Assembly (NCBI GenBank): GCA_934659415.1 | Contig: CAKUHW010000067.1 | Location: 1 to 6,035 of the forward strand | DNA length: 6,035 nucleotides | Origin: an uncultured Oscillospiraceae bacterium | GTDB taxonomy: Bacteria; Bacillota; Clostridia; Oscillospirales; Oscillospiraceae | Direction: 5' to 3' | Shown here: positions 1 to 5,923 of the stretch, one piece after another | Layout: every line of letters begins with the position of its first letter | Numbering within the stretch: the first letter of the stretch is position 1 | Made by a program: the position numbers and the translations under genes | Notes under the pieces: model-generated | Database searches by the model: none | What the model was told of the DNA's origin: nothing | What the model saw: the letters and a program-made list of their open reading frames with translations, nothing else

Positions 1-523
1 CTCCTTCCCCCATCTGCTGGGCAGCAAGCCGTGGCAGATCACGGAGAACATCAGCATCATCCCTCAAAATGTGATCATTATTGGCGTATGTCTCATCCTG
101 GTGGCGGCGCTGTTCCTGTTTATGCGCAAGACCAAGACGGGCCTCGCCATGTCGGCCGTGTCCATGAATCCCTTTGCGGCGTCCCTCATGGGAGTGAACT
201 ACAGCAAGATCACCACCATTACCTACGCCATCTCCGCCTCCATGGCGGCCATTGCAGGCGTGTTCACCGCCCCGATGTACAACGTCAGCACCACCGTGGG
301 GGCGACACTGGGCCTGAAGGCGCTGATCGCGGCGGTGATGGGCGGCTTCGGAAACTCCGTGGGCGCCATTCTGGGCGGTATGATCCTGGGCCTGGTGGAG
401 GCGCTGGGCTCCACCTACATCTCCTCGGCCTACAAGGACGCCTTTGCCTTTATCCTGCTGATCGCGATCCTGTTCCTGCGCCCCCAGGGCATCCTCGGGC
501 GCAAGAGCATTTCCAAGGTGTGA
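1..523 (+). CDS. livH: LivH-type branched-chain amino acid ABC transporter permease, C-terminal part
   Basis: This is the C-terminal part (about 173 residues) of an inner-membrane permease of the HAAT/Liv ABC importer family. The reading frame is open from the window edge, with its first complete codon at base 2, so the start lies upstream; the internal ATG at 71 is not the real start. Family features are visible: the segment around KTKTGLAMSAVSMNPFAASL, which in LivH/LivM contacts the ATPases, then MGVNYSK, then ALIAAVMGGFGNSVGAILGG, and the closing LRPQGILG. At least three or four hydrophobic segments are present. It ends 12 bases before livM and shares its operon. The bound solute is unknown, because relatives carry branched-chain amino acids, urea, amides or other small solutes. 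Confidence 0.93.
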   Translation, partial: SFPHLLGSKPWQITENISIIPQNVIIIGVCLILVAALFLFMRKTKTGLAMSAVSMNPFAASLMGVNYSKITTITYAISASMAAIAGVFTAPMYNVSTTVGATLGLKALIAAVMGGFGNSVGAILGGMILGLVEALGSTYISSAYKDAFAFILLIAILFLRPQGILGRKSISKV

Positions 524-528
524 GGAGG
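523..528 (+). promoter_or_regulatory. Strong ribosome binding site for livM
   Basis: A full AGGAGG begins on the last base of the livH stop codon and lies 7 bases before the livM ATG at 536. It fixes that start and shows a canonical Shine-Dalgarno system. The position on the livH stop codon suggests coupled translation. Confidence 0.85.
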
Positions 529-535
529 TGCGGGA

Positions 536-1537
536 ATGAAAAAGGTCAAACTGAGAACAAAGATCATCATTGCCGCCGCGCTGCTCCTGGCAATTCTGAT
601 CCCCGCGCTCCTGCGCAGCAACCGCTACTATATGGACGTGTTCATCATGCTGGGGATCTATGTGATCCTCGGCCAGTCCATGAACCTGCTCATCGGCTAT
701 TCCGGCCAGATCTCCCTGGGCACCGCCGGCTTTTACGCCATCGGCGCCTATACCTCGGTGCTGATGGTCATGCGGGCCAAGGTCCCCTTCGGCGTGGGCC
801 TGATCTGCGCCGTGGTGGTCTGCTTCCTCATCGGCTATGTGCTGGGCCTGCCCAGCACGAAGCTGAACTTCATTTTCCTGGGCCTGTCCACCGCGGGATT
901 GAATACGATCATCCAGTTGATCATCACCAACTCCAAATTTACCGGCGGAGCCTCCGGCATCACGGGCATTCCCTCTGTAAAGTGGTTTGACGGAAAGCCC
1001 ATGACAAAGCTCCAGTACTACTACATGACGCTGATCTTCGTACTGATCGTGCTGTTCATCTGCTACCGGATCGTAAATTCCAAGACGGGCCGCGCCCTGA
1101 TGGCCATCCGCGGCAACCCCATCGCGGCCTCCGCAGTGGGCATCAACGTGAACCGCTACAAGCTGCTGGTGTTTGCCATCGTGTCCGCCATGGGCGGTCT
1201 GGCCGGTACGCTGTATGCCTTCAACATCCGCTACATCCAGGCGGAGGCCTTCACCACCAATATGTCCTTCAAGATCCTGACCATGGGCATCATCGGCGGC
1301 ATGGGCGACCTGGGCGGCGGTGTGCTGGGCTCCCTGGTGGCCGGGGCGCTGCCTGAGTTCCTGCGGGATCTGAGCAAGTATCAGCTGACCCTCTACGGCC
1401 TGCTGATCGTGCTGGTGCTGCGCTTTATGCCCAGAGGTATCGTCCATCCCATCGAGGTGGGTATGGACAAGCTGGAGGCCGCGCTCCGCCGGGCCGCGGC
1501 GAAGCGGAAGGCCGCCAGGGCAAAGAAGGGGGAATAA
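536..1537 (+). CDS. livM: LivM-type branched-chain amino acid ABC transporter permease
   Basis: This 333-residue inner-membrane permease would pair with LivH to form the transport channel. A hydrophobic N-terminal segment (about residues 10-27) is followed by the LivM hallmark GYSGQISLGTAGFYAIGAYTS (about 54-74), GGASGITGIP (137-146), and the ATPase-coupling region around TGRALMAIRGNPIAASAVGI (184-203). Next come GIIGGMGDLGGGVLGSL (251-267) and the C-terminal FMPRGI (297-302). Roughly nine hydrophobic segments can be counted. The length is normal for the family. Residues about 310-333 form a strongly basic Lys/Arg/Ala tail, probably cytoplasmic. The segment after the fourth membrane helix (TKLNFIFLGLSTAGL) departs from the usual LRLRGLYLA-type sequence, which may reflect a different solute. 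It starts 7 bases after AGGAGG and ends 3 bases before livG. Confidence 0.95.
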   Translation: MKKVKLRTKIIIAAALLLAILIPALLRSNRYYMDVFIMLGIYVILGQSMNLLIGYSGQISLGTAGFYAIGAYTSVLMVMRAKVPFGVGLICAVVVCFLIGYVLGLPSTKLNFIFLGLSTAGLNTIIQLIITNSKFTGGASGITGIPSVKWFDGKPMTKLQYYYMTLIFVLIVLFICYRIVNSKTGRALMAIRGNPIAASAVGINVNRYKLLVFAIVSAMGGLAGTLYAFNIRYIQAEAFTTNMSFKILTMGIIGGMGDLGGGVLGSLVAGALPEFLRDLSKYQLTLYGLLIVLVLRFMPRGIVHPIEVGMDKLEAALRRAAAKRKAARAKKGE

Positions 1538-1540
1538 GGG

Positions 1541-2314
1541 ATGGAGACCATTCTGAAAACGGAAGCCGTCACCATGCGCTTCGGCGGCCTCACCGCCGTG
1601 GACGCGGTGGACATGGAGATCCGCGCGGGGGAGGTCCATGCGCTGCTGGGCCCCAACGGCGCGGGAAAGACCACGCTGTTCAACGTGATCTCCGGCATCT
1701 ATACCCCCACCTCCGGGCGCGTCCTGTTCAAGGGGCAGGACATCAGCAGCCTCAGCTCGCACCAGGTGGCGGCGCTGGGGATCGGCCGGACCTTCCAGAA
1801 CATCCTGCTGTTTGACGACCTGTCCGCCTGCGACAACATTATGATCGGCCGGCACCTGAAGACGAAGCAGCCTCTGGTGGAGTCCCTCTTCTGCACCCCC
1901 CGGGTACGCCGGGAGGAGCGGCAGGCCCGGGCGCGCTCGCTGGAGCTGCTGGACTATGTGGGCCTGAGCGCCGACGCGGACAAACCGGCGGGCAGTCTGC
2001 CCTACGGGAAAAAGCGCCTGCTGGAGATCGCCCGGGCCCTGGCTCTGGAGCCGTCCATGCTGCTGCTGGACGAGCCGGCGGCGGGCATGAACCCGTCTGA
2101 GAGCGTGGAGCTTATGGAGATCATCTCCAAGATCAAGGCCAGCGGCGTTACCGTGCTGATCGTGGAGCACAATATGCGCGTGGCCATGGGCATCTCCGAT
2201 GTGGTCACCGTTCTGAACCACGGGGAGAAGATCGCGGAGGGCGCGCCTGCCGACGTGCAGCACGATCCCGCCGTGATCGAAGCCTATCTCGGAAAGGGGG
2301 GGGCCGGACAATGA
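1541..2314 (+). CDS. livG: LivG-type ABC transporter ATP-binding protein
   Basis: This 257-residue cytoplasmic ATPase would drive the LivH/LivM channel together with LivF. The nucleotide-binding motifs are intact: Walker A GPNGAGKT (37-44), Q-loop glutamine Q86 in GRTFQN, and signature region LPYGKKRLLEIARAL (153-167). They continue with Walker B LLLDEP (174-179, D177 and E178) and H-loop H210 in VEHN. The insertion between Q-loop and signature and the AAGMNP stretch after Walker B are typical of LivG rather than LivF. The signature reads LPYGK where most ABC proteins have LSGGQ; an LSYGQ-like form is usual in LivG. The ATG at 1541 follows a purine-rich AAGGGGGA site. The stop overlaps the livF start by four bases (ATGA), which indicates translational coupling. 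Confidence 0.96.
   Translation: METILKTEAVTMRFGGLTAVDAVDMEIRAGEVHALLGPNGAGKTTLFNVISGIYTPTSGRVLFKGQDISSLSSHQVAALGIGRTFQNILLFDDLSACDNIMIGRHLKTKQPLVESLFCTPRVRREERQARARSLELLDYVGLSADADKPAGSLPYGKKRLLEIARALALEPSMLLLDEPAAGMNPSESVELMEIISKIKASGVTVLIVEHNMRVAMGISDVVTVLNHGEKIAEGAPADVQHDPAVIEAYLGKGGAGQ
2293..2303 (+). other. A3G8 homopolymer tract with slippery heptamer at the livG/livF junction
   Basis: Three A residues (2293-2295) are followed by eight G residues (2296-2303), eight bases before the livF ATG. In the livG frame the tract reads GGA AAG GGG GGG, so bases 2293-2299 fit the X XXY YYZ pattern (A AAG GGG) for -1 slippage. The livF frame is exactly the -1 frame relative to livG. The G-rich tract also probably serves as the livF ribosome site, which is the simplest explanation for it. 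Confidence 0.5.
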
Positions 2315-3027
2315 GCGAACCGATTTTGAAGGTAGAGCAGGTATCCGCCAGCTACGGCAGCATCAACGCCCTGAAGGGGGCCTCTCTCGAGGTGAACCAG
2401 GGCGAGGTGGTCACCGTCATCGGCGCCAACGGCGCGGGACAGTCCACGCTGCTCAAGTGCATCGTGGGCGTGATGCCCAAGAGCGCCGGCACGGTGACCT
2501 ATGCCGGCACGGATATCACCAAGACCGCCTCGGACAAGATCGTGCGCATGGGCATTGCCATGGTCCCGGAGGGCAGGCAGATCTTCAGTGAGCTGAGCAT
2601 TCTGGAGAACCTGAAAATGGGGGCCTATACCAGGGGCAAGAAGGAGGACCTGACGCCGGACTACGACCTGGTGTTCAGCATCTTCCCGAAGCTGAAGGAG
2701 CGGGCCAGCCAGAAGGGCGGCAGCCTGTCCGGCGGCGAGCAGCAGATGCTGGCGGTGAGCCGGGCACTCATGTCCCGGCCGAAGCTGCTGCTGATCGACG
2801 AGCTGTCCATGGGCCTGGCACCTGTGCTGGTGGAGTCCCTGTTCGACGCGCTGATGGACATCAACCGGAAGGGGACCACCATCGTGCTGGTGGAGCAGGA
2901 TGCGAACATGGCCCTGAAATTCTCCAGCCGGGCCTACGTGCTGGAGACCGGCGAGATCGCCCTGTCCGGGCCGTCGGAGCAGCTGATGTCGGACGACCGG
3001 GTCCGTGAGATCTATTTGGGCGGCTGA
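2311..3027 (+). CDS. livF: LivF-type ABC transporter ATP-binding protein with altered Walker A (K44Q)
   Basis: This 238-residue cytoplasmic ATPase is the second nucleotide-binding subunit of the importer and has normal LivF length. Family marks are VPEGRQIF (85-92), signature LSGGEQQM (139-146), Walker B LLLIDE (159-164, D163 and E164), SMGLAP (166-171) and VEQD (194-197). In LivF proteins a glutamine normally replaces the H-loop histidine, as here (Q196). The unusual feature is Walker A, which reads GANGAGQST (38-46): the near-invariant ATP-binding lysine is Q44, encoded by CAG at 2440-2442, one base from AAG. The rest of the protein is undamaged. The subunit may therefore form a degenerate ATP site, or the base may be a mutation or sequence error. 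The start overlaps the livG stop. Confidence 0.95.
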   Translation: MSEPILKVEQVSASYGSINALKGASLEVNQGEVVTVIGANGAGQSTLLKCIVGVMPKSAGTVTYAGTDITKTASDKIVRMGIAMVPEGRQIFSELSILENLKMGAYTRGKKEDLTPDYDLVFSIFPKLKERASQKGGSLSGGEQQMLAVSRALMSRPKLLLIDELSMGLAPVLVESLFDALMDINRKGTTIVLVEQDANMALKFSSRAYVLETGEIALSGPSEQLMSDDRVREIYLGG

Positions 3028-3040
3028 GCGCCCGCCTGTG

Positions 3041-3103
3041 GCCGGACAGATGCAGAGGAGTATCCCGGTGCGCGGATGTATACATAGCGCGCCTCTGTCC
3101 GGC
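3041..3103. repeat. Intergenic inverted repeat with a central palindrome
   Basis: The arms GCCGGACAGA (3041-3050) and TCTGTCCGGC (3094-3103) are perfect 10-bp inverted copies. Between them lies the perfect palindrome ATGTATACAT (3076-3085), flanked by GCGCG (3070-3074) and CGCGC (3088-3092). No T-run follows, so it is a poor intrinsic terminator. It could be a regulator binding region or a folded leader between livF and the amidohydrolase gene. Confidence 0.5.
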
Positions 3104-3107
3104 GCGA

Positions 3108-3113
3108 TATACT
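3108..3113 (+). promoter_or_regulatory. Possible -10 box upstream of the amidohydrolase gene
   Basis: TATACT matches the TATAAT consensus at five of six positions and lies 42 bases before the ATG at 3156. There is no clear -35 hexamer: at 17-base spacing the sequence is TAGCGC. The inverted repeat and palindrome lie just upstream, where an activator or repressor could act. Read-through from livF remains an equally good explanation for expression. Confidence 0.3.
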
Positions 3114-3139
3114 ATTGGCACAGACCTGCATCAATACAC

Positions 3140-3147
3140 GGAAAGGA
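3140..3147 (+). promoter_or_regulatory. Ribosome binding site that decides the amidohydrolase start
   Basis: GGAAAGGA ends eight bases before the ATG at 3156 but overlaps the in-frame ATG at 3147. Correct spacing therefore favours the start at 3156, which gives an N-terminus beginning MYELLIKNG, typical of cyclic amidohydrolases. Confidence 0.7.
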
Positions 3148-3155
3148 TGATATTC

Positions 3156-4517
3156 ATGTACGAACTTTTGATCAAGAACGGCCTTGTGTACCTGGAGGGG
3201 GACTTCCGCCCCATCAATATCTGCACGGCTGACGGCAAGATCGCCGCCCACCTGCCCCACGGCTGCGAGCCCGAGGCCGCCAAGGTCATCGACGCCGCCG
3301 GCCGCCATGTGTTCCCCGGCTTTATCGATCCCCACTGCCATATGCGCGACCCCGGCCTGACCAGCAAGGAGGACTTCTACACCGGCACCTGCGCCGCGGC
3401 CAACAGCGGCTACACCTTCATCTGCCCCCAGCCCAACGTCAAGCCCGTCCCCTCCACGCTGGACACCTATATGCAGGAGGTAGAGGCCGGCAAGAAGTCC
3501 ATCATCGATTACTCTCCCGTGGGCAGCCCCCTGGGTACGGCCCAGGACGTGAAAGAGATCGCCGAGGCGGGCACCATCTTCTTCAAGATCTTTGAGAAGG
3601 TCGCCACCTATCCCTACAACACCTCCGCCGGCACCCTGGACACCCACAAGATCTTCACCGCCTTCCAGAACATCGCGGCGGCGGGCAAGTACTGCTGCAT
3701 CCACCCCTTCGACAAGAACTTCTTTGACGCCGCGGTGGAGGAGAACAAGGCCCAGGGCCTGCCCCTGGATCTGGAGCACCTGCGCTACAAGTGGTACAGC
3801 GACGAGGAGATGACCGGCGCGGTGTATCAGCTGGCCTACTTCGCCCGGAAGACCGGCATGAAGTGGTACGCCATGCACGCCTGGATGCCCGGCTATATCG
3901 ATCTGCTGCGGCTGCTGAAGGCTGAGGGCAAGATGACCATCGTGTCCAGCTTTGAGTACATGCCCTCCATCGACGCCCCCGATGAGGTCTACGACATCCG
4001 CGCGGGCAAGAACATCTTTGTCGGCCACGACGCCCGCCCCGACAAGGAGAAGATCTGGGCCGCCGTGCGCGACGGCACCCTGCAGATGATCGGCTCCGAC
4101 CACGCGCCTCACGCCCCGGAGGATTATCATCCCGAGGACGCGCTGCACACCGGCGCCGGCTTTGCCATGCTGGACCTGTTCGGCCACCTGCTGGTCAGCC
4201 ATATGAACGAGGGCTGCTTCGATCTCCAGCGCCTGGTGGAGGTCACGTCCATCAACTTTGCCAAGGCCTTCAACCTCTATCCCCGCAAGGGCTCCAACCT
4301 CATCGGCACCGACGCCGACTTCACCATCGTGGACCTGAACGAGGAGTGGACCATCACCAAGGATTACAAGATCTACAGCAAGACTCAGATTCTGCCTTAC
4401 CTGGGCCGCAAGATGAAGGGCAAGGTCAAGAACACCGTGGTGCGCGGCCGCGTGATCATGAGCGACGGCGTGGTGGACTGCGAGCCCGGCTGGGGCCGCT
4501 ACGTCAACAACAACTGA
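3156..4517 (+). CDS. Cyclic amidohydrolase, dihydroorotase/allantoinase/hydantoinase superfamily
   Basis: This 453-residue cytoplasmic metal-dependent hydrolase should open a cyclic amide or ureide ring. The N-terminal strand set MYELLIKNG leads to the metal motif DPHCH (58-62), then R64 in MRDPG. K144 in FFKIFE is the likely carboxylated bridging lysine. The remaining ligands are H183 (CIHPFD), H241 (AMHAW) and D315 in GSDHAPH, so the binuclear site looks complete. The C-terminal DADFTIVDL (386-394) and VVRGRVI (428-434) return to the small beta domain. MRDPG, N94 in PNVKP and SDHAPH resemble dihydroorotase more than hydantoinase. In dihydroorotase the matching Arg and Asn bind the substrate carboxylate. 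The usual MPN triplet is QPN here. Arg and Gly codons are mostly CGC and GGC, a stronger bias than in the neighbours. The exact substrate is unknown. Confidence 0.9.
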   Translation: MYELLIKNGLVYLEGDFRPINICTADGKIAAHLPHGCEPEAAKVIDAAGRHVFPGFIDPHCHMRDPGLTSKEDFYTGTCAAANSGYTFICPQPNVKPVPSTLDTYMQEVEAGKKSIIDYSPVGSPLGTAQDVKEIAEAGTIFFKIFEKVATYPYNTSAGTLDTHKIFTAFQNIAAAGKYCCIHPFDKNFFDAAVEENKAQGLPLDLEHLRYKWYSDEEMTGAVYQLAYFARKTGMKWYAMHAWMPGYIDLLRLLKAEGKMTIVSSFEYMPSIDAPDEVYDIRAGKNIFVGHDARPDKEKIWAAVRDGTLQMIGSDHAPHAPEDYHPEDALHTGAGFAMLDLFGHLLVSHMNEGCFDLQRLVEVTSINFAKAFNLYPRKGSNLIGTDADFTIVDLNEEWTITKDYKIYSKTQILPYLGRKMKGKVKNTVVRGRVIMSDGVVDCEPGWGRYVNNN

Positions 4518-4536
4518 GCGGCAGAGGACGGGAAGC

Positions 4537-5745
4537 GTGAAGATCACGGACGTGCGCCTGCGCACCCTGGTGGGTGTGGATAACGGGCCCGGCAGGATCT
4601 ACGACAATAAGAAGGTCGTCCGGGTGGCCCCCACGGATATCCACCCGGAGTACCGCAGGCAGAAGGGGCACGTCAGTGTGACCCATGTGCCCCAGCCGGA
4701 CGGGACCTGCCGCATCACCCAGACCTTTCTGGAGATCGGGACGGATGAGGGGATCACCGGCGTAGTGGGCCCCATCAGCAACCCCATGCCGCCGGTATAT
4801 ATCCTCACCTATCTCAAGCCGATCCTGCTGGGGCAGGACCCCTGGGATACAGAGCGGCTGTGGGACATCATGTACCGCAGCTGCATCAACGGGCGCAAGG
4901 GCGAGAATATGCAGGCCATCAGCTATGTGGACTGCGCCCTCTGGGACATCCGGGCGAAGGCGTGCGGCCTTCCGGTGTGGAAGCTGCTGGGGGGAAGGGT
5001 ACAGCGCAGGATCCGCGCCTACGCCAACACCGCGGGCTATCCCCAGGAGCCGGAGCAGATCGCGGCGGCGGTGCGGGAGCTGAAGGCCCAGGGCTTTACC
5101 GCCATCAAGTGGGGGGTGTCCTACGGCCCGGCCGCCGGAGAGGCGGGCATGAAGAAGACCGTGGACACGGTGCGCCTGCTGCGGGAGACCGCCGGGGACG
5201 ATATGATGCTCATGCTGGACGCCTGGTCCAGCTGGGATGTGCCCTACACCCTGCGGATCGCGCCGCGGCTGGCGGAGTACGACCTGGCCTGGATCGAGGA
5301 GCCGGTCATGGCGGATCTGACGGACAGCTATGCCTACCTCAACGCCCGCTGCCCGGTCCCCATCTCCGGCGGCGAGCACGAGTACACGCGCTGGGGCTTC
5401 AAGACCCTGCTGGATGCGGACGCCTGCGCCCTCTACCAGCCGGACCCGGCCTGGAGCGGCGGGATCTCGGAGGTGCAGCGTATTCTCGGCCTGATCTCCG
5501 CCTACGACCGGAAGGCGTCCATCCACAACAGCCTGCCGGGGCTTGGGGCGGCCATGTCCTGCGCCCACCCTTCCAGCGTGGTGCCCATCGCAGAGTACCT
5601 CATGCTGGTGGGCGAGGCCTCGCAGTATTTTCTGAAGACGCCGTGCCGGCCGGAAAACGGCTGGTTCACGCCGCTGGAGGTGCCGGGGCTCGGACTGGAT
5701 ATCGACGAGACGAAGGTGACGGAGTCCTTCTATATTCAGATCTGA
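4537..5745 (+). CDS. Enolase-superfamily enzyme, mandelate racemase group, rhamnonate dehydratase-like
   Basis: This 402-residue protein should abstract a proton next to a carboxylate held by Mg2+, giving racemisation, dehydration or cycloisomerisation. The predicted metal ligands are D228 (LMLDAW), E254 (WIEEP, 252-256) and E280 (SGGE, 277-280). The likely catalytic dyad is D303 (YQPDPAW) with H330 (SIHN). The long N-terminal loop with HPEYRRQKG (36-44), IKWGVSYGP (190-198) and GGEHEYTRWGFK (278-289) resemble the L-rhamnonate dehydratase branch. The position of the second lysine of the mandelate racemase KxK motif appears to be G193, so the chemistry probably relies on the His-Asp dyad. The start is GTG, supported by GAGGA at 4524-4528 eight bases upstream. 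The gene follows the amidohydrolase by 19 bases, so the two are probably co-transcribed. The sugar-acid substrate is doubtful given the neighbours. Confidence 0.88.
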   Translation: MKITDVRLRTLVGVDNGPGRIYDNKKVVRVAPTDIHPEYRRQKGHVSVTHVPQPDGTCRITQTFLEIGTDEGITGVVGPISNPMPPVYILTYLKPILLGQDPWDTERLWDIMYRSCINGRKGENMQAISYVDCALWDIRAKACGLPVWKLLGGRVQRRIRAYANTAGYPQEPEQIAAAVRELKAQGFTAIKWGVSYGPAAGEAGMKKTVDTVRLLRETAGDDMMLMLDAWSSWDVPYTLRIAPRLAEYDLAWIEEPVMADLTDSYAYLNARCPVPISGGEHEYTRWGFKTLLDADACALYQPDPAWSGGISEVQRILGLISAYDRKASIHNSLPGLGAAMSCAHPSSVVPIAEYLMLVGEASQYFLKTPCRPENGWFTPLEVPGLGLDIDETKVTESFYIQI

Positions 5746-5773
5746 CGGGCGCACAGCGCGAAAAAACAAGAAC

Positions 5774-5815
5774 GCAGGCCGGGCAGACTTCCCATGGGAG
5801 CGCCCGGCCTGCTTT
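5774..5815. terminator. GC-rich hairpin, probable (possibly bidirectional) terminator
   Basis: The arms GCAGGCCGGGC (5774-5784) and GCCCGGCCTGC (5802-5812) pair perfectly over 11 bp around a 17-base loop, which itself holds the small palindrome TCCCATGGGA. The stem begins 28 bases after the enolase-family stop codon. On the + strand only TTT follows, which is weak. On the - strand the stem is followed by a better T-rich stretch (complement of the A-run 5761-5766). It most likely ends the amidohydrolase/enolase transcript, perhaps incompletely. Confidence 0.6.
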
Positions 5816-5898
5816 ACCATCGATTGACGAGAGCAGACACGGTTTTGACGGGCAGAAATGCGCCCGTACTTCGTCAAAACCCTTGTCAATCGATGGTA
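5815..5898. repeat. 84-base nested inverted-repeat element
   Basis: The outer arms TACCATCGATTGAC (5815-5828) and GTCAATCGATGGTA (5885-5898) are perfect 14-bp inverted copies. Inside them lie GGTTTTGACG (5841-5850) and CGTCAAAACC (5872-5881), a perfect 10-bp pair. Innermost are ACGGGC (5848-5853) and GCCCGT (5862-5867), which compete with the middle arms for three bases. The element abuts the preceding hairpin and ends 25 bases before the next ATG. It could be a structured mRNA leader, a pair of operators, or a tiny mobile element with 12-bp ends flanked by TA. No transposase is visible. Confidence 0.75.
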
Positions 5899-5902
5899 TA
5901 CA
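5894..5902 (+). promoter_or_regulatory. Possible extended -10 promoter for the last gene
   Basis: TGG directly followed by TATACA resembles an extended -10 element (TGnTATAAT, four of six in the hexamer). It overlaps the end of the right arm of the nested repeat. Initiation would be near 5909, leaving a very short leader before the GGGAG ribosome site at 5911-5915. No convincing -35 box is seen at normal spacing. Confidence 0.25.
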
Positions 5903-5923
5903 AAGAGAAAGGGAGCGGAAGAG

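Noticed and set aside
31..990. 319-residue + strand frame across the livH/livM junction
   Set aside because: It overlaps both permease genes out of frame, lacks the hydrophobic segments of either, and is His/Arg/Gly-rich shadow translation.
3041..3103. Inverted repeat after livF as an intrinsic terminator
   Set aside because: The arms are 43 bases apart and no T-run follows the right arm, so it lacks the form of a rho-independent terminator.
3147..3155. Upstream ATG at 3147 as the amidohydrolase start (three extra residues)
   Set aside because: The ribosome site GGAAAGGA overlaps this codon, while it is correctly spaced for the ATG at 3156. The difference is small and not fully excluded.
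3012..4565. 517-residue open frame on the - strand opposite the amidohydrolase gene
   Set aside because: It is exactly antisense to a well-supported enzyme gene. Its composition is low-complexity (His, Gly, Val, Leu, Ala rich) as expected from reading GC-biased codons backwards, and it has no recognisable motif.
5845..5873. TTGACG at 5845-5850 as the -35 box of a promoter for the last gene
   Set aside because: Sequences at 16-18 base spacing (such as TACTTC or ACTTCG) do not resemble a -10 box, and TTGACG is part of the middle inverted-repeat arm.
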